NCBI GenBank assembly: GCA_013399015.1
Contig: VWZX01000996.1
Span: forward strand, 2,489,052-2,553,051
Source of the DNA: Galbula dea
Taxonomy: Eukaryota; Chordata; Aves; Piciformes; Galbulidae
DNA: 64,000 nucleotides
Direction: 5' to 3'
The notes beneath the pieces were generated by a model. The model saw only the letters and a list, made by a program, of their open reading frames with translations. It made no database searches and had not been told where the DNA came from. Positions 1-13,900 of this stretch are shown here, piece after piece. The translations under genes were made by a program, and so were the position numbers. How positions within the stretch are numbered: the stretch's first letter is position 1; the number at the start of each line of letters is the position of its first letter.

Positions 1-1794
1 TGGGTTTCATCGCAATAATTATGTATTTTTTTTCCTATTGATTATCAAAAGCTTTACAAGAGTCTTTCTTTCAAACTCCCACCTGCATATAAAAAGTAGT
101 GTACTAAGGTCATATAAATTACACACCGGAGAAGGAACTGCTGTGCCTGGGTCAGACATGGCAGCCAGGTATCACAGCCAGCTGTGAAGTGCCACAGATG
201 ATACAGACACCGAGATACCAACCAAATGGCAGATCACTAAGTGTTTATGCTGAAACTCAGCGGTCCCTGGTCCCCAGCACTCTGTGACAGCATGGGATGG
301 CATATGCTGCCTGCCCAAAGCGGTTACAGCTCCTGTGGACGATGGCAGGGTTTTAGTGTGAAAAGGGTGATGGCAGCCTGGTACTGCTCTCCACCCAAAG
401 GCATTTACCATTAATTCTGGTTGGCTTTACACCAGTCCTGCACAGGCGATCTGGTGGCTACTCCCAATTTGCAGTGGCACAATATGATATCACAAAACAC
501 CTCACACAGGTAAGCATGAATTTTCAGATCTCCCTTATCTGATATATGTATCTCCACTGTGTCTTAAACTAAAAGATTAATTACCAGGTTTTCCCAATGG
601 GTGAGATTGGCCTTGGACCAGGAAGCAAGGATACTGCTCTGACAAAGCCTGGCTTTGGACAGGGCCCTCAGCCACATTTCCTCTGCAGCAGAGTAGTGCC
701 CATGGAGGGATGAAGCAGTGATGGAGCTGCTGCAGAGCTCTGCTGGCCTCACCCTGCACGGCTGCTTCCTGCAGATGCTCAGAGAAAGGAAGAAATCCAC
801 AGGAGAGGGAGGAGCACGTCTGAGTTCCAGAAACCAGCATGATGAATATGAGCTGGGATAGAGAACACTGAGCACAAACTGCCTTCTGCTTAGAGGAAAG
901 AGTAGATTTCAAAGGAACACAGGGTTTGATGCATACTAATTCAGACTGCTGTGGAAGATCACCAAGCCTAGTGTCTGCCTTTCAGCAGAGCTCAGTGTCT
1001 GAGCTTCAAGGGGAAAATAAGATGCTTTTTGTTACATACTTAGTCTGTGGCTTTGAGGGAAAATTCCTCCTTAGCCCCAGATAGAGTAGGAGGTTTTTTT
1101 ACCTTTATTGTATTATCAATGGCCACAAATAATGGCTTTCTTCTGGTTCCTGAAGTGTCTGTAGCACACATGCTTTTTTCCACATCTCTCACTTACAGAA
1201 CTGACCTAAATTAGGCAAAACCCAAAGAGCTGTATAGGAGTGTGCAAAAAACAGAGTGCAAGGTGGAGGAAAATACTAGAGATGGTCAAAATACTACCCA
1301 GGCATTTCAGCCCTGTTTTATCATCTGGGACTGCATTAAGTGATCCTTTTTCTCTGGAGATGCTTAGAGCAATTACATTTGTTATATTTATTCTCCCTTG
1401 GAGGCTTGGAGATGAGTCAACAGAAAAATCTTTTAGGATGAAAAAATTGAAACTTGAAATAAGCAATATCCTTGGACAATTTGTTCTGCAATCAGAACAG
1501 CATTCTCTTTCCTTACTGCTCTCAGTCTCTTATAAAAATTAAAAAAGAGGAGAAATAAACAATGTGGTTACAGTCACATCTGTAAATACAGTTCCTTTCA
1601 TTCTTGCTTGCAAACTCAGGTAACTATTTTGAGACAATACAGAGATGCTTTTTTTCTAGAGTTCATTTCAGGTGAGAAAATTCCCTCAGCTCTTGTCAGA
1701 AAATCCCAAGTGCGAATAGAAGCTCTCTGAAAGCCTTGAGCCAGCTCACTCATGCATAGTACATGCATTAAAAGGAAAGAATAACTCCACACAC
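1..1794 (-). other. SYT6 intron or 3' region at the left edge
   Basis: I searched both strands for the expected few C-terminal SYT6 residues followed by a stop and did not find them. No repeat family or second gene is recognisable. Short open frames of 60-110 codons here have no family resemblance. The last coding exon and 3' UTR are probably left of the window. Confidence 0.5.
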
Positions 1795-1945
1795 CTCTTT
1801 GAAAGACTTCTTTACCTCCACTAATGGATGCCAGTGTGCAATGGGCTTGCGTGGGTATGCCAGCATCTCATTCCAGTGGTCTCTGCCCAGTCCTTCAGCA
1901 CTGACTCCCACACGACAAACCCCAATAATCTCATTGTGACCCACT
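1795..1945 (-). CDS. SYT6: SYT6 coding exon 6 (C-terminal part of C2B)
   Basis: This 151-base exon encodes residues 448-498, from [13 protein letters not shown] to VKKSFKE, including [20 protein letters not shown]. It is entered through ttcag|AGTGGG. The likely donor is AAAGAG|gtgtgt in phase 0, after which mammalian SYT6 has only about five more residues in a last exon. If the donor is not used, the frame runs about eight more codons to a TAA. The fifth C2B calcium-loop position is glutamate (E453), as in the family. Confidence 0.92.
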
Positions 1946-4900
1946 CTGAAATAAAACAGAAAACCAACATGATTACCTCTGGCTCAGGCTGCCTACACTG
2001 TTTTACCCAGAGTTCTGACCCCATGTTATCTGAGTGCCATGAAATACAGTGCTTCTGAACATGGCCTGAGGTATCTGCACAGCGACAGCCAGCTCTGCTC
2101 TGCTACTGCCAGAACAGACAACCCCCAGCAAAAGGAGGCACTGCCATCCCCAGAAATAATTATAACAGCTTTAAGTTGGTTTGAACTGTCCAGAAACAGA
2201 ACCTGAAGGGATGTGTGAGGTAGTGGTGCACAGCAAGAACACGTGCAAGTTCAGCAGTGGATACTTCAAACAGCAGTTGCTGCTCAGAGTGAGACCGCTA
2301 GCTTTCTAGAAAGGGCTGATGGTTTTCAGGACAAGTGAATAGCAAAGGAGAGCACAGTACTCACCCAGGAAAATGCCATAAAGCCAAGGACCAGCTTTCC
2401 CATGTTTACTATCCTAGCAGCTAATTTTCCATAACCATAAACACCACTTTTAACACTAAATCACTAGAGACAGATTGATGCCACAAAGCTGTATAATCCA
2501 GGCCATGATACTATGGAAAATGGCTACTGAGCAGGAAAACCTGCACCTAAAGGGAGGTTTTCCCTGCCAGCTCTCCAGAGCCTCCCACCTACCGATCGTA
2601 ATCCATGACAGAGATAAGCAGACTGACTTGATCCATGTTCTCTGGGGGAATGTCAAAGATTATTGCTTCATTGTAAGTGGGATTAAGTGTGTTTTTCTTG
2701 ATGGTGGTTTTCTTCTTTTTCAGTCTTCGCCCATCACAGAGCAAAGATACTTTGACATATGGATCTGGAGAGGAAAGATAGGAAAAGGCTTTCTGTTCAT
2801 GGACATTTGTTTTGTTACCATCACGATACAGAAACAGCATTATCAAGGGATGGACTGTAAGGTACCATGAGCCAAAGGCACTCCTCAAATAGACCTCCCT
2901 TTTTCTGAAAGTACATGTATCAGCTGAATCCACCATTTCTGATACTGGTGTGAGTGCTGACGTGAGCTTGAGGCACATGAGAACCAGCTATGCAGACTTC
3001 TTGGAAGGGAAAATCAGCCTCTTCCATCATCTTTAATGTGATAAGAGTTTGCAACTGTAAGAAGAACCCCATCTCGAACAAGAAGCCAATAATCATTAGA
3101 AGGTGATGGTGGGCACTGGAAGCTCAGGCATTCTAGCATGTGCTAACTGAGTGGCCACAGACAGAAAACCCAAGGCTTTCTCTGTAGCAAACCTGTAAAT
3201 TTTTCGAAATTTGCCTAAGACAGCAAAATGTAATGCAGCATTTTGACAATCCAAAAAGGCAGAGGGGGTTCCTTTCCTGCACTGCTACCAAAACTATCAG
3301 TTACTAACATTATGGGCCAGAGTTACAGTGAGTAGGGGAATTAAAAAAAAATTAAATTTGTCAGAGAGCAGCAGAACAGAAAGGCATTGGGGCAGCTCTG
3401 CCTCACATGCTTTCCACTATTTAACCATGGCAGAGTGCCCTCAAGTTACAAACAGCTCCTGTTTGCTGTGAGGGCTGCCCAGGTGATTTCCACACATTTT
3501 CAGGTAACAGTAAATGTGTAATGTGTGATTACAGAAATGCTGGGCTGGCTTCATCTGCAGTCCCAATTCTCAGAGATTTCATATGGCATCAAGATCTGAC
3601 TGAGTAAAGATGTTTTTCTGTGGTGTTACTGCCTTTTATACAAGTCATCAGTGAAATTCATGTACTATGATGTTGATCTCTGGAAAAGAAACTACTCCTT
3701 TTTATATTGAAATCCAGAATTTGTGCACACTGAATGTGCAAGCCAACAACTTTTTGGAGCTGTAAATGCATATGGTCTTCAGGTGACTTTGATTCCAGTT
3801 TTTGAGTACTGTCCACCGTACTGGGGGATGGACATTCACCCAGGATTCACCCAGCTGGCTCATGATCCTTTTCTAATCTTGGGATGAAATTATTGATTCT
3901 GGCTACAGGAGGTTGTCTGTTGCAAAACTCCCTACTCCCATTAAACTACTGGGGTTGGTATCTGCCACAGATCTAATGTGTCCAATCCAAGAGATGAATC
4001 AGAGCTTAACCCTGTAAAATCTTCAGTGGGGATGGAAAGCCACCAGTAGTCTCCTTCAATAGTACATGCATGTATCTAATCATCGTCCCTGGATTCATGC
4101 CTTTGGGAATGGGTTGGAAAGACAATTCTCGTTTTAAATTTCTCTTCATAGATAAAGCATGGATAAAGCTTTGTCAGGTGTTTCCCTGGCGAAACAGCCC
4201 CGGCATCAACAGACATATGCCCATACCCATTGATGCTACCTTGAGGGAGGAGGAAGAAGCATACTCTGGGGTCCTTCTCAGCCACCAAGCACCTACCTGA
4301 GTAACCAGTGATATCCATAGCTTTGAGATTCCTGCATTTAATGACTGTTAAGGTGAGGCGACCTGCAGTTGGCAAATAACAAAGGGAAAACATGATCTCT
4401 CCCAGGTCCACGCTTTCCTTCAATAAAACAGAGAACACATTGTATTGGACATGTGCAACAACCCATTGGTGCTTCGGGAAGGATTCCTGCAGCACTCACA
4501 CTGAAACAGGCTTTTCTCTGCTCTTTCATCCTCAGGTGCAGGACACTTTACTATATGGTGGTGCTTCCAGTATATCCTGAGATTATTTGGCTAAAAACAA
4601 ATACAGGGAAGTGGAGGAAAGTAACACAAAAAGAGTTAGATGACAGAAAGCTGAGACCTGAACACAGTGTGGCCATGGTCTATGGTTGTACACTACAGGA
4701 AGCTCCACCAGTGACTTTCTAGTACTGGTGCCACCAGTTCAGTTACAGAGGTTTACAGACTTCGTTGGTGCCTAACATTCTGGCAGCAAATGCAGACACC
4801 TCTGAGTACCATGGTGATTTTAATCTGAAGCTGGGCATGTATTATAAGGTGGTTATAGAGCAGGGAGGGCCATAGCTTTAAAACAGAAGGGAACCGTTTA

Positions 4901-7900
4901 GTATCTATTGAGCTTTTAGGTTGTGACATGCTTACTATTGTTTGGACCACCAACCCCTCTGAGATGCCTTCGAAGAGCTAACAAAAGCAGCATGAGGCAA
5001 ATATATGTGTGTACAGCAATAGTGAATTAACCAGCAGATGGCACTCAGAAACATTTAGTAGTTTCTGGATTACACAGACATCAATACAATTTACTCTTTT
5101 AGTGCCCAACTTTTAGTAAAACAACTTTTACACATCACTCTTAGCAGCCCTCATACAAACAGACTTATCTACTACACCTCCTAGAAGCCCATTCCATCAT
5201 TGCCTTGCTCATGGGAATTCAGAGGAAAAAAACAAACCAAGTTAAACAAACAAACAAAAAACCCTAAAAGTATTATTTAAACTAGAAAGCACTATCTATC
5301 ATCTGAAGTCAACAAAATTATTTCCAAACACCTCCCAAAAATGGATTTTTTAAAAAATAGTCTTATTTTGTACTACAGATCCCACATCTGAAGAGCAAAA
5401 ACCCATTTATTTTTGGAAACAGAGCATTTGATTCATTTCAATATGACAAAAATTATCTGCTAAGAAGAAATTGCAGCTGTTAGTAGTAGAAAGATGGAAC
5501 TAGAGAGACAAGGAAATGCATTAGGCACTTAAAACTTTGCCAAGTGCTAGGAGAATAGATCTTGTTGATGGATGAGATTTTTGCCAAATGATTCCCTTCT
5601 CATTCTCTGGTAAGGCAAAGATTAGATATTTATTCCACTTCGACATGCAGAATACTAATGAACATTATATAAAAGTCTTGATTCTTGACAATGCTTCACT
5701 AGCAAATAAATTGAAAATGTCCTCAAGCACAGAGTGCACAAAAGAAACAACAGTAGCCAAATATTTTCTGGACAGAATAACAAATGACTAAGCTTGTAAG
5801 TATCTATGTGAATGCTGTCTTCGAAGGTGCTATTTGCTGGTAAATAAGAGTTTAATACACTCACTCACTCAGAGTTCCCACTCTGATCTCTTGCTTACCT
5901 TAATGAACCAATGTCAAGAGATTTTTCTTTGCAACCATAAATACAGAAGAGTGAAATGTGTTCTGTGGGTACCTTATCTTCCTGCAGATTATAGGCACTG
6001 GGGCAGTTCCAAAATTCATATGAGTACCTCTTAGGAAATAATGGAAGCTCTGAGTCAATAACTTTTGCGGGCTTGAAACCAAAAATGTTTCACTGATTCA
6101 CAAGCAGTATAATCATTAATTAAATAGCTGAGTGCTAGCTATTTGAACAGCTTACATCCGTGCTTAACTGTGTTCCTATCTTCTCATCAACACGATTGAT
6201 CTAATGTATTTTTAGGCACCCAGACCTTTCCTTGGGTATTATGAAAACTGTATTTGCCCTTCTAATTTTTGATTAAACAGAAACATCCTTGGGCATGTTA
6301 CAGCTGGCTGAGATGTTCCATTATTGGCCCATTCCCAAAATGGCACAGAGAGAATGAGGGGATGGCACCAAGAGCAGCACTCAACATCCCTTTCAGAGAG
6401 AATTCAGCAGAACTACCAGAAGACTCACACATCAAGCTCTGGACACACTTGGTACCTTGCCATCTGCACACACAGGTACCACGTGCCATACCTCAGCACC
6501 ACACTGCAGATGCTCCCAGGGCAGGGACCACCTGCCTGAGCAGATACTCACCGTCGTCGCATACTGAATGTCTTTCCAGATGGAAGTCTCCCGTGAGAGG
6601 TCTGAGGCCTCAAACAGGTTCTCCAAGATAACTTCTCCTATCATGTCATGTCTGGAGAACCTGTCAAAGTCAAAGACACTCAGGTGGAGCTTCCTGCTCC
6701 CCAGTTCCTCGTGGGGCACAGGGAAGTGGAAGGATTCATCAAAGGTGGGATTCAGGGTCTTCCTGTGTACTCGTGTCTGGAACTTGCGCTTCCTGTCCGG
6801 CAGGAGATAAATCTTCACGTAGGGATCAGAGCTGCCACAGAAGTCTTTGGCTGGCAAGTCAAAAGCCCTGAGAATTCGGACAGTCAGTGTCTCATTCTCA
6901 TAGTCGTACTTGAGAGTGAAGTTAATTTTCCCACAGGTTTTTGCTGCCTCTTTTTTGGAGTCCTCAGAGTCAACAGATTTTTGCTTATAGAGTTCAGGTT
7001 TAATGCGTCCAATGCTGGTTGGCTGCTCAGCCACAGCCGGAGGCTCCATGCCGTAGTCCATGCTGGATACATGCATTTGTCGAGGAAGGTGCCTTTTGAA
7101 GGAGATGTGTCTGCAGGGGGAAGACATGACAGTTGTATGGTTTTCTGAGGACATTTGTCTCCTTTTTCTCCCCTGGACTACTAACAGTGGAAAGCAGGGA
7201 GAGTGCTAGAACAAGAGCAATATGTGCCCCGACCTGTGTACAGAAACCATGTACATTATGGAAATGAACACTGACGTAAACACCTCCAGTGGTCAAAGGA
7301 ACCAATCCAGGAAATTTCCTAACTTTCAGAGTATTTGTGGTGAGCTGAATCTTTTTCACCTGTTACACCAATAACAGCTCAGAGCTAAACATGAGACCAA
7401 ACAACTCCTTAACCAAGCCTTAGACACCCCACTGTGGAGACTTTTTCCCACCCTCAGTCACTGCAATTCCCTGGCATGAAGTTTCACTCGGGATAAAAGA
7501 AACAAAACAAAACAAAACAAAAAACCAGCAAAGAGCAAACCACCACCATCAAAACCCAAAAAATCCCAACAAACCAAAACTTTTAAAGGGAGAGAATCGT
7601 GACCCACTCGGAAAGTAAGGTTTTATTCTGGGTATTGCTGTTTCCAAACTTTTCTAACAGACTCTCATCAGAAACAGACAGATAATTCTTGACAGGGAGG
7701 AAAGCAAAGCCTCATCTGGAAGCTGGCTCTTGCCTTGAGCTCCTCTTCAGCAAAAGGGAAACTGTGTGCAAGCAAAGCTTTATCTAAGCAAAGCATAAAA
7801 GCTTTTTGTGGACTCCGGGCATTATTTCAGATTATCTGGTGTTTACAAGAGCAGTATATGGAGTTATTTAACCATACTAAGAGCCTGTACAAGCAGAGCA

Positions 7901-10900
7901 TTAACTTGGAGTGATATGCGGTGCTCAGAGACATCGCTTCTTTCCCCAAAGGGATTTTGGCCTGGACTAGGCTGGACTGTGATTCAGAAATCCGAGACTG
8001 CTGAGGTTGTTTGTCGGTGCCCCCAGGTCTATCTGGCTGCCTGTGGTTCGTGCTGGTCTCTTTCACTCCAGAAAGTGGGTTTGAAAACTTCCCACCTAGG
8101 AGCAAGTCCTACTTTCTTTGTCCTGATTCAGACAAGCTGAGCTTTTGCTTCCTCATCTGTTGGAAAGATGTAGTAGAAGCAGAATGAGCATGTACATGAC
8201 ACAGAAGCCATCAGCTGTCCAAAAAGCAGTATAGCTAAATAAGAGTATGTGTCACAATTGCAGGTGGCACCACGTTGATTTTAACTCCAGCTTCTTCAAA
8301 CAGAAGGTTGTGACCAGTGCCTTATTAATTCTGCAACACTGCAGCCCATTTTCTGAGCAATGTCTGCTTTTGCAGTTGCACGATCACACACATCATGGGC
8401 ATGGCCAACAGAGCAAGCAGAAGTGCTGGGGTGCAGCCAGGACCCTGCCATCACCCTCTCCTGTCCCGGTTTCACAGCCCTCTGTGTCAGGGAAGAGGTA
8501 CCATATTTCTCAGGATTGCTGCTGAGCAGGTGTCCCAAGGTCCAAACAGCTTCCTCCTGACTTACTGAGTGAGATGTTGATGTCTCTGTCCCTGGCTGAG
8601 GCAGAGATGCACTGAGCACAGGCACTGAGCACAGCTGGTTCTAAGCTGTGCAGTGAGCGATATGTCAATTCTGCTTATCTAATTGTTTCTGCTACGAGCC
8701 ACAACAACAAGAGTGAGCAAAAGGGCTAATTCTGTCTGACAGCACAGCATCATCGATACTTCAGCCTGCATCTTGGAGCACAATTAAAGCGGCCAAAGCA
8801 CACCGATGGCTTGACACAACGAGGTCAAGTCACAGTAACAGGGCTTGAATCCTTGATTTTGTTAAAAGGGCGCATGGTAAGCCAGTCTTACCAAATTAAT
8901 TCGTTAATGACCAATCTTTGGAAATTAATCCAGCATGTAGGTGGAAGTGCTCTAGCCTCCCTGTTGGTATCCGGACCTGGGGCTCCAGTGAACACCTTTC
9001 CCAGCATCCTTGCTCACCTGGTGGAAGACGCAGGTTCTGTGGTCTGCCGCTGGATCCGCGTGCGCCGCATGATGTGGTCCTTCATGGACATTTGGACCTC
9101 TGCAGGGATGTCTGGTGATGTGTGGCTGATCTTCACTGCTGCCTCCAGGAAACTGATGGCACCTGTGTCCTTGAGCTTGTCTGTCATGTTCTCCTTATTG
9201 CAATCTGCCTCGCTCTGCAAGGTGGCCAGGTTAGAAGAAATGGCCTTGTTCCTCCAGGGAACCCAGCACAGCTTCCAAAAGAGAAACAGAAAAACTGCCA
9301 CCAGGGCCAGTCCACACACGATAACTATCACCGCAAGGAGGCTGATGGAGAGCTCTACAGCGGGAGAGAAGGTAACAGCAACAGGGAGAGGGGAGGAACG
9401 GGAGAGAAGAGAAAAGAAAAATGGTGAGAAAGCCATAGGTAAAGGGAAGAAATGGTCCAAACTCACTTATATCATGACTGAGATATCTTAAAAGGTTCTG
9501 CAAGCAAGAGTCAAACCCAAGTGAGCATACCCTGGCAGATTCAGAACTGCTCCCCAGACACATCTGGGGAGAAATGGGTGTCTCCAGATGGCCAGAGCTA
9601 TGAAGTTCTATGCCGTGATGCTTAGACTGGCTATCAAATATCATCTTTGGTTTGTTTCATGGCATTGGCAAACTGCTGAGTCTGAAATCAAGAAGAATTG
9701 CAGAACTGCATGACAGAAAAAAGCTCCAGTGCTGTACCACAGATGCTGCCTTTTTGCTTCGTACCATAGGTGTTCAGACACTGTGTTAAAAAAATCTGCC
9801 AACCATGATCCCAGAAGCAGATTGTTGTACTATCAACACTCACATCTTGTCCAGATGTGCCCACAGGAAATAAAAAGTAAATACCAACACACACAAAAAG
9901 AATCACAAGCTGCTGATTTAGTGAAACCAAACATAGAAGGAGGCTGTACAGAAAGTACTACACATTCTTCCTTATTCTGAATAGCACAAAAGCTGTGTAT
10001 GTTCTGACTCTCTGAGTCACTTTTACATTATACACTGAGTATTTCATCATTTCAGTCTTTTTCTGGAGAGGAAAGAGATTACACACCTATAGCTGGGAGA
10101 AAGGAAGATCTATCAGATATGATCTGGGCTGTGAAATGATTCACAGCACTTCAAAATGAGAAAACATTCGTTATTTTTAGTTCTTCTTTAATGTGTATTA
10201 ATTCCCAGATTCCCACCCAGCCCAAAATTCCAAGAGTTCAGAATCACAAGGAACACCAGCCCCTGAGGATGAAGACAGGTTTTGCTCTGGAGTTAACTCT
10301 GCAGTGTCAGGACTCTGGCAATTCAGCCACAGATTGCTAGGAGTCCACAGACAACCCCTTGACGGCCAGCTGCATTATTTGTAGTGACCAGTGAAGCAAT
10401 ACTCCTTAGCTTACCCAGGTGCGAGTCAGGACAGAAGGACAGGCAAAAAAAACATCAAACACTCCAGAAGTTTATACAGAATAACCATCACCTCCTCCTT
10501 GCCTCTTCTTGTGTGTATGCTTGGACCATAAACGTTTTACATGGCCACATGAAACATGAATTCCCTCCCTGAAAGCTGAGGAACAGTCTGTGTTTATCTC
10601 AGAGTTGTGTAAGCAGTCACAGCTCAAAGGCCTCTTAGTGAAAATAACAAGCCTCTTGTGAAATTAACTGAAAGCAGGCAGGAGCAGATGGAGCTACTTG
10701 AAAGCAAGTGCACCCTGCATGGACGGGGACCAGCAGGACACAGCCACTCTGCTCCTGTGGCACAGGGCTGGTTCTCAACTCAGAGCTGAGCCCCTGATGC
10801 CAGAGAAGAGCCTGTGCTGGGTGGGAGCCATGGGACAGCAGCAAACATCTTCTGACCTTCACAAGCTCTAAGAAACACTGGACTCACTCAAAAACTGCAT

Positions 10901-13900
10901 TTAAAACAATCTCATACAAAAAAAAAAAAAATAGAAGGAGCACTGGGCACAAACCAGAACCCAGGAGGTTCCACCTAAACATGAGGAAAACCTTATTTGC
11001 TATGAGGGTGTTGGAGCCTTGGCCCAGGCTGCCCAGAGAGGTTGTGGAGTCTCCTCTGGAGAGATTCCAAACCCATCTGGACACGATCCTGGGCAACCTG
11101 CTCTAGGTATCACAGTATGTTAAGAGTTGGAAGGGACCTCGAAAGATCATCTAGTCCAACCCCCTGCCAGAGCAGGAATCCCTAAGACTAGGTCACAACA
11201 AATCTTCCCTGACTGGGAATTGAACTCAGGTCCCAGTGGTGAGAGCGCCAAATCCTAACCACTAGGGTGACCCTGCTGAAGCAGGGAGGTTGGACTGGAT
11301 GATCCCTAGAGGTACTTTCCAGCCACCACCATGCTGGGATTCTGTGAAAATCCATCCTTACCAGACAGTTTAGCTCTTAGAAGATAAACTGGGAAGCTCA
11401 GACCTGTGCTTCATCACAGCTGCTATAAGTGGGGTCCCTGACACGTGCCTTACCTTAAACAGAAGTCATAAGACCACCTTCCATTTCCTTTCATCATGTG
11501 GTTTAGTTGTAATAAGACATTCAATGTTTAGGGTTGAGAAAAATCTATGAAATACGAGGAAAGACTAAATTTAGTCTTGACAAAATAGCTGCCTTTAAAA
11601 ATTAATTAACAAAAAAAACACAGAAAAACTAAAACCAAGAGAAAAACAAACACCCCAACCCCACTGATGAACTGTAGCAGCAAAGTACTCAGGAATCCAT
11701 TTATATGATCAAACTTTGCTAACATACTAACTGGGAACACAAGAGCTACTACACGGTTAGGATTTTCACATTGGTTCTTATAAATGAAATCTCAAGGATC
11801 CATCAGGCACAAGATGCAACATTACACAGGAACAAGGTAGTTCTGCTGAAGCCCTGGGAAACCACCTGTTGTTTCTGATACCCCAGAGGACATGCACTGT
11901 TCTTCCACAAAATTACCTAGCTTAGCAAATCCACTAAGAGCTTGACTTAAAGCTTCTCGACTGCCCACAGGTTCCTTGACTTGAGAGGAAGGGCTGGAAG
12001 CTGCCAGCAGGTATGGATGAACAGAGTAAATGCCATCCAAAAGATTTTGCAACTTTTCCTCTCCCTCCCCACCCTCCTGTACAGGTCAGACTGCACCATC
12101 TATTTTCTGATGTAGCTCCAAGGCAGAAATACAGATAATATGGGGGTGAATAAAGAGATCCTGTCTTATTCATTAATAAACAGAATTGTACAAGTCAGCA
12201 ACAGAGCTTCCTTAGAGATTTGGCTAAATCTCTTCGCACCAAAGCAGAGAGAACAGAGGTACCACTTTCCTACACTCTTGAGTTTCATCTTGGAAGCATG
12301 CCCAGGAAACTCAAAGTCAGTTTCATAAGAAAACTTAAGAACCTGAACTTTCTGCAAATATTTCTGTTCTGCTATAAAGGAAAGAATTGCCGTGCAGAGT
12401 CCTGATATCCCATCACTGCTGGGAGTTATGTCACAGAAAAGTTTCTGTTAAGATACTTCTGCCCACTCCAAGAAGCTCTCTAGCATGCAGACCACACTCA
12501 TTAACAGAAAACATCAGAAATCATCAGTTATCCCTTCTGAAAACCTGTTGCCAGCTTGAGAAAGGTCTTAGTTTCATGTCACTTCTTGCTGAATTGGCAC
12601 TCACAATGTCTTTGACAGGATTCACAAGATACTTTTATGCTTGACCTAATCTTCTCTCTGACAGCTCATATAAAACACAAATAGAAGGGATCAGGATTTT
12701 ACAGACATTTTTTAAGCATCTGCCTGAGAAGAATATTGGTTTGTCTGAAGATGACATTGAATTCCCCAAGAATTTTTCATTACTTATTAAACTGAAATAT
12801 CAGTTGGACACAGTTGACCTCAATTGATTTAATGAGCTTTCTCTTATGAATTCGAAAATACCAGCTGCTTTTAAAAAACTACACAGTATTCAAAATGTTA
12901 TGCTTTAAATGCCCTTGAACTTACAAGAAACTGCAAAAACCAGATAATTCCTCATCTAACAGAAAATGTCCCAGGGTCAGAAGTTGCTTGTGTATTGCTG
13001 GCATGGATGGAGGTGAGGCCTGTTCCCCAAAAGACTTCTCCAAGGACAAACAGAGCAAAAGGACACCTCAGCCCAGGGGAGAAGTTTTCTCGTTTATGTT
13101 ATCTCACACTGTGCCATGTCCAGAATTGAGGCTGCCTACACAGAGGGTACAGAGAGACATGTCTGCACCCAGAGCAGGGAAGAGCTCCATCCAACAGGGA
13201 GTGGCACAGGGACAGCCCAGCCTCTGCTTCACCAAGTGCCTCCTGCACCACCACCAGCTCACGGGAGCTCCCTGACCACTCACAGCATCACCATCCTCGG
13301 GAAGGGACAGAGGCACCTTATTGCTCTGAGAAATGTCCTGGCTGGGGAGAAACACAACCAGAACTATGTTTCTATTCTAGTCTCCTCTAAAAATGTGAGT
13401 TACCAGATAAGCAGTGCTGCAGGAGTGCAGAGCCATCCCTCACCCTGCTCTTACCTAGCTTAGTGCCGGTACCTCACCCTCACTCAGCACCCTTGAGAGA
13501 CACAGCAGAAGTTGCCACATTGCAAAATGGGTTTTATTACAACTTGTAATTGGAAAGATAAAGCTTAAAAGGAGGAGGTGCCAAACACAAATTAACATGT
13601 CTGTTTTCCGGTTTCACTCCCCACTGGGAGCAAGAGCTGCTTCCCACAGGAACCCTCAGCTGGAAACTGCTTCTGGCTCCAAGCAGCAATGATGAAGCTG
13701 AATAACAAGGAGGGAGAGGAGAACAAGCAACAGGAAAGACATGGACATTCACCTACATGAGCTGATACACTTAGGGTAAGTCACCAAGCTGTTATTTATC
13801 CAATGGAACAGAGACAGCTCCTTTAGGGATGGTCTGCCTCACTTACGAAGGTCTTCCTGAGGCAGAGGCTTGGCATAGCATGTAAAGCAAAAGAGACATT

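Noticed and set aside
6648..7148. Plus-strand open frame of 166 codons
   Set aside because: It is antisense to the C2A exon of SYT6, with no recognisable domain.
8811..9491. Plus-strand open frame of 226 codons
   Set aside because: It is the antisense shadow of SYT6 exon 2 plus adjacent intron; its protein has no family features and the minus-strand exon explains the openness.
10920..10933. A(13) run before the CR1 as a retrogene tail
   Set aside because: CR1 elements do not carry poly(A) tails, and no processed transcript precedes the run.
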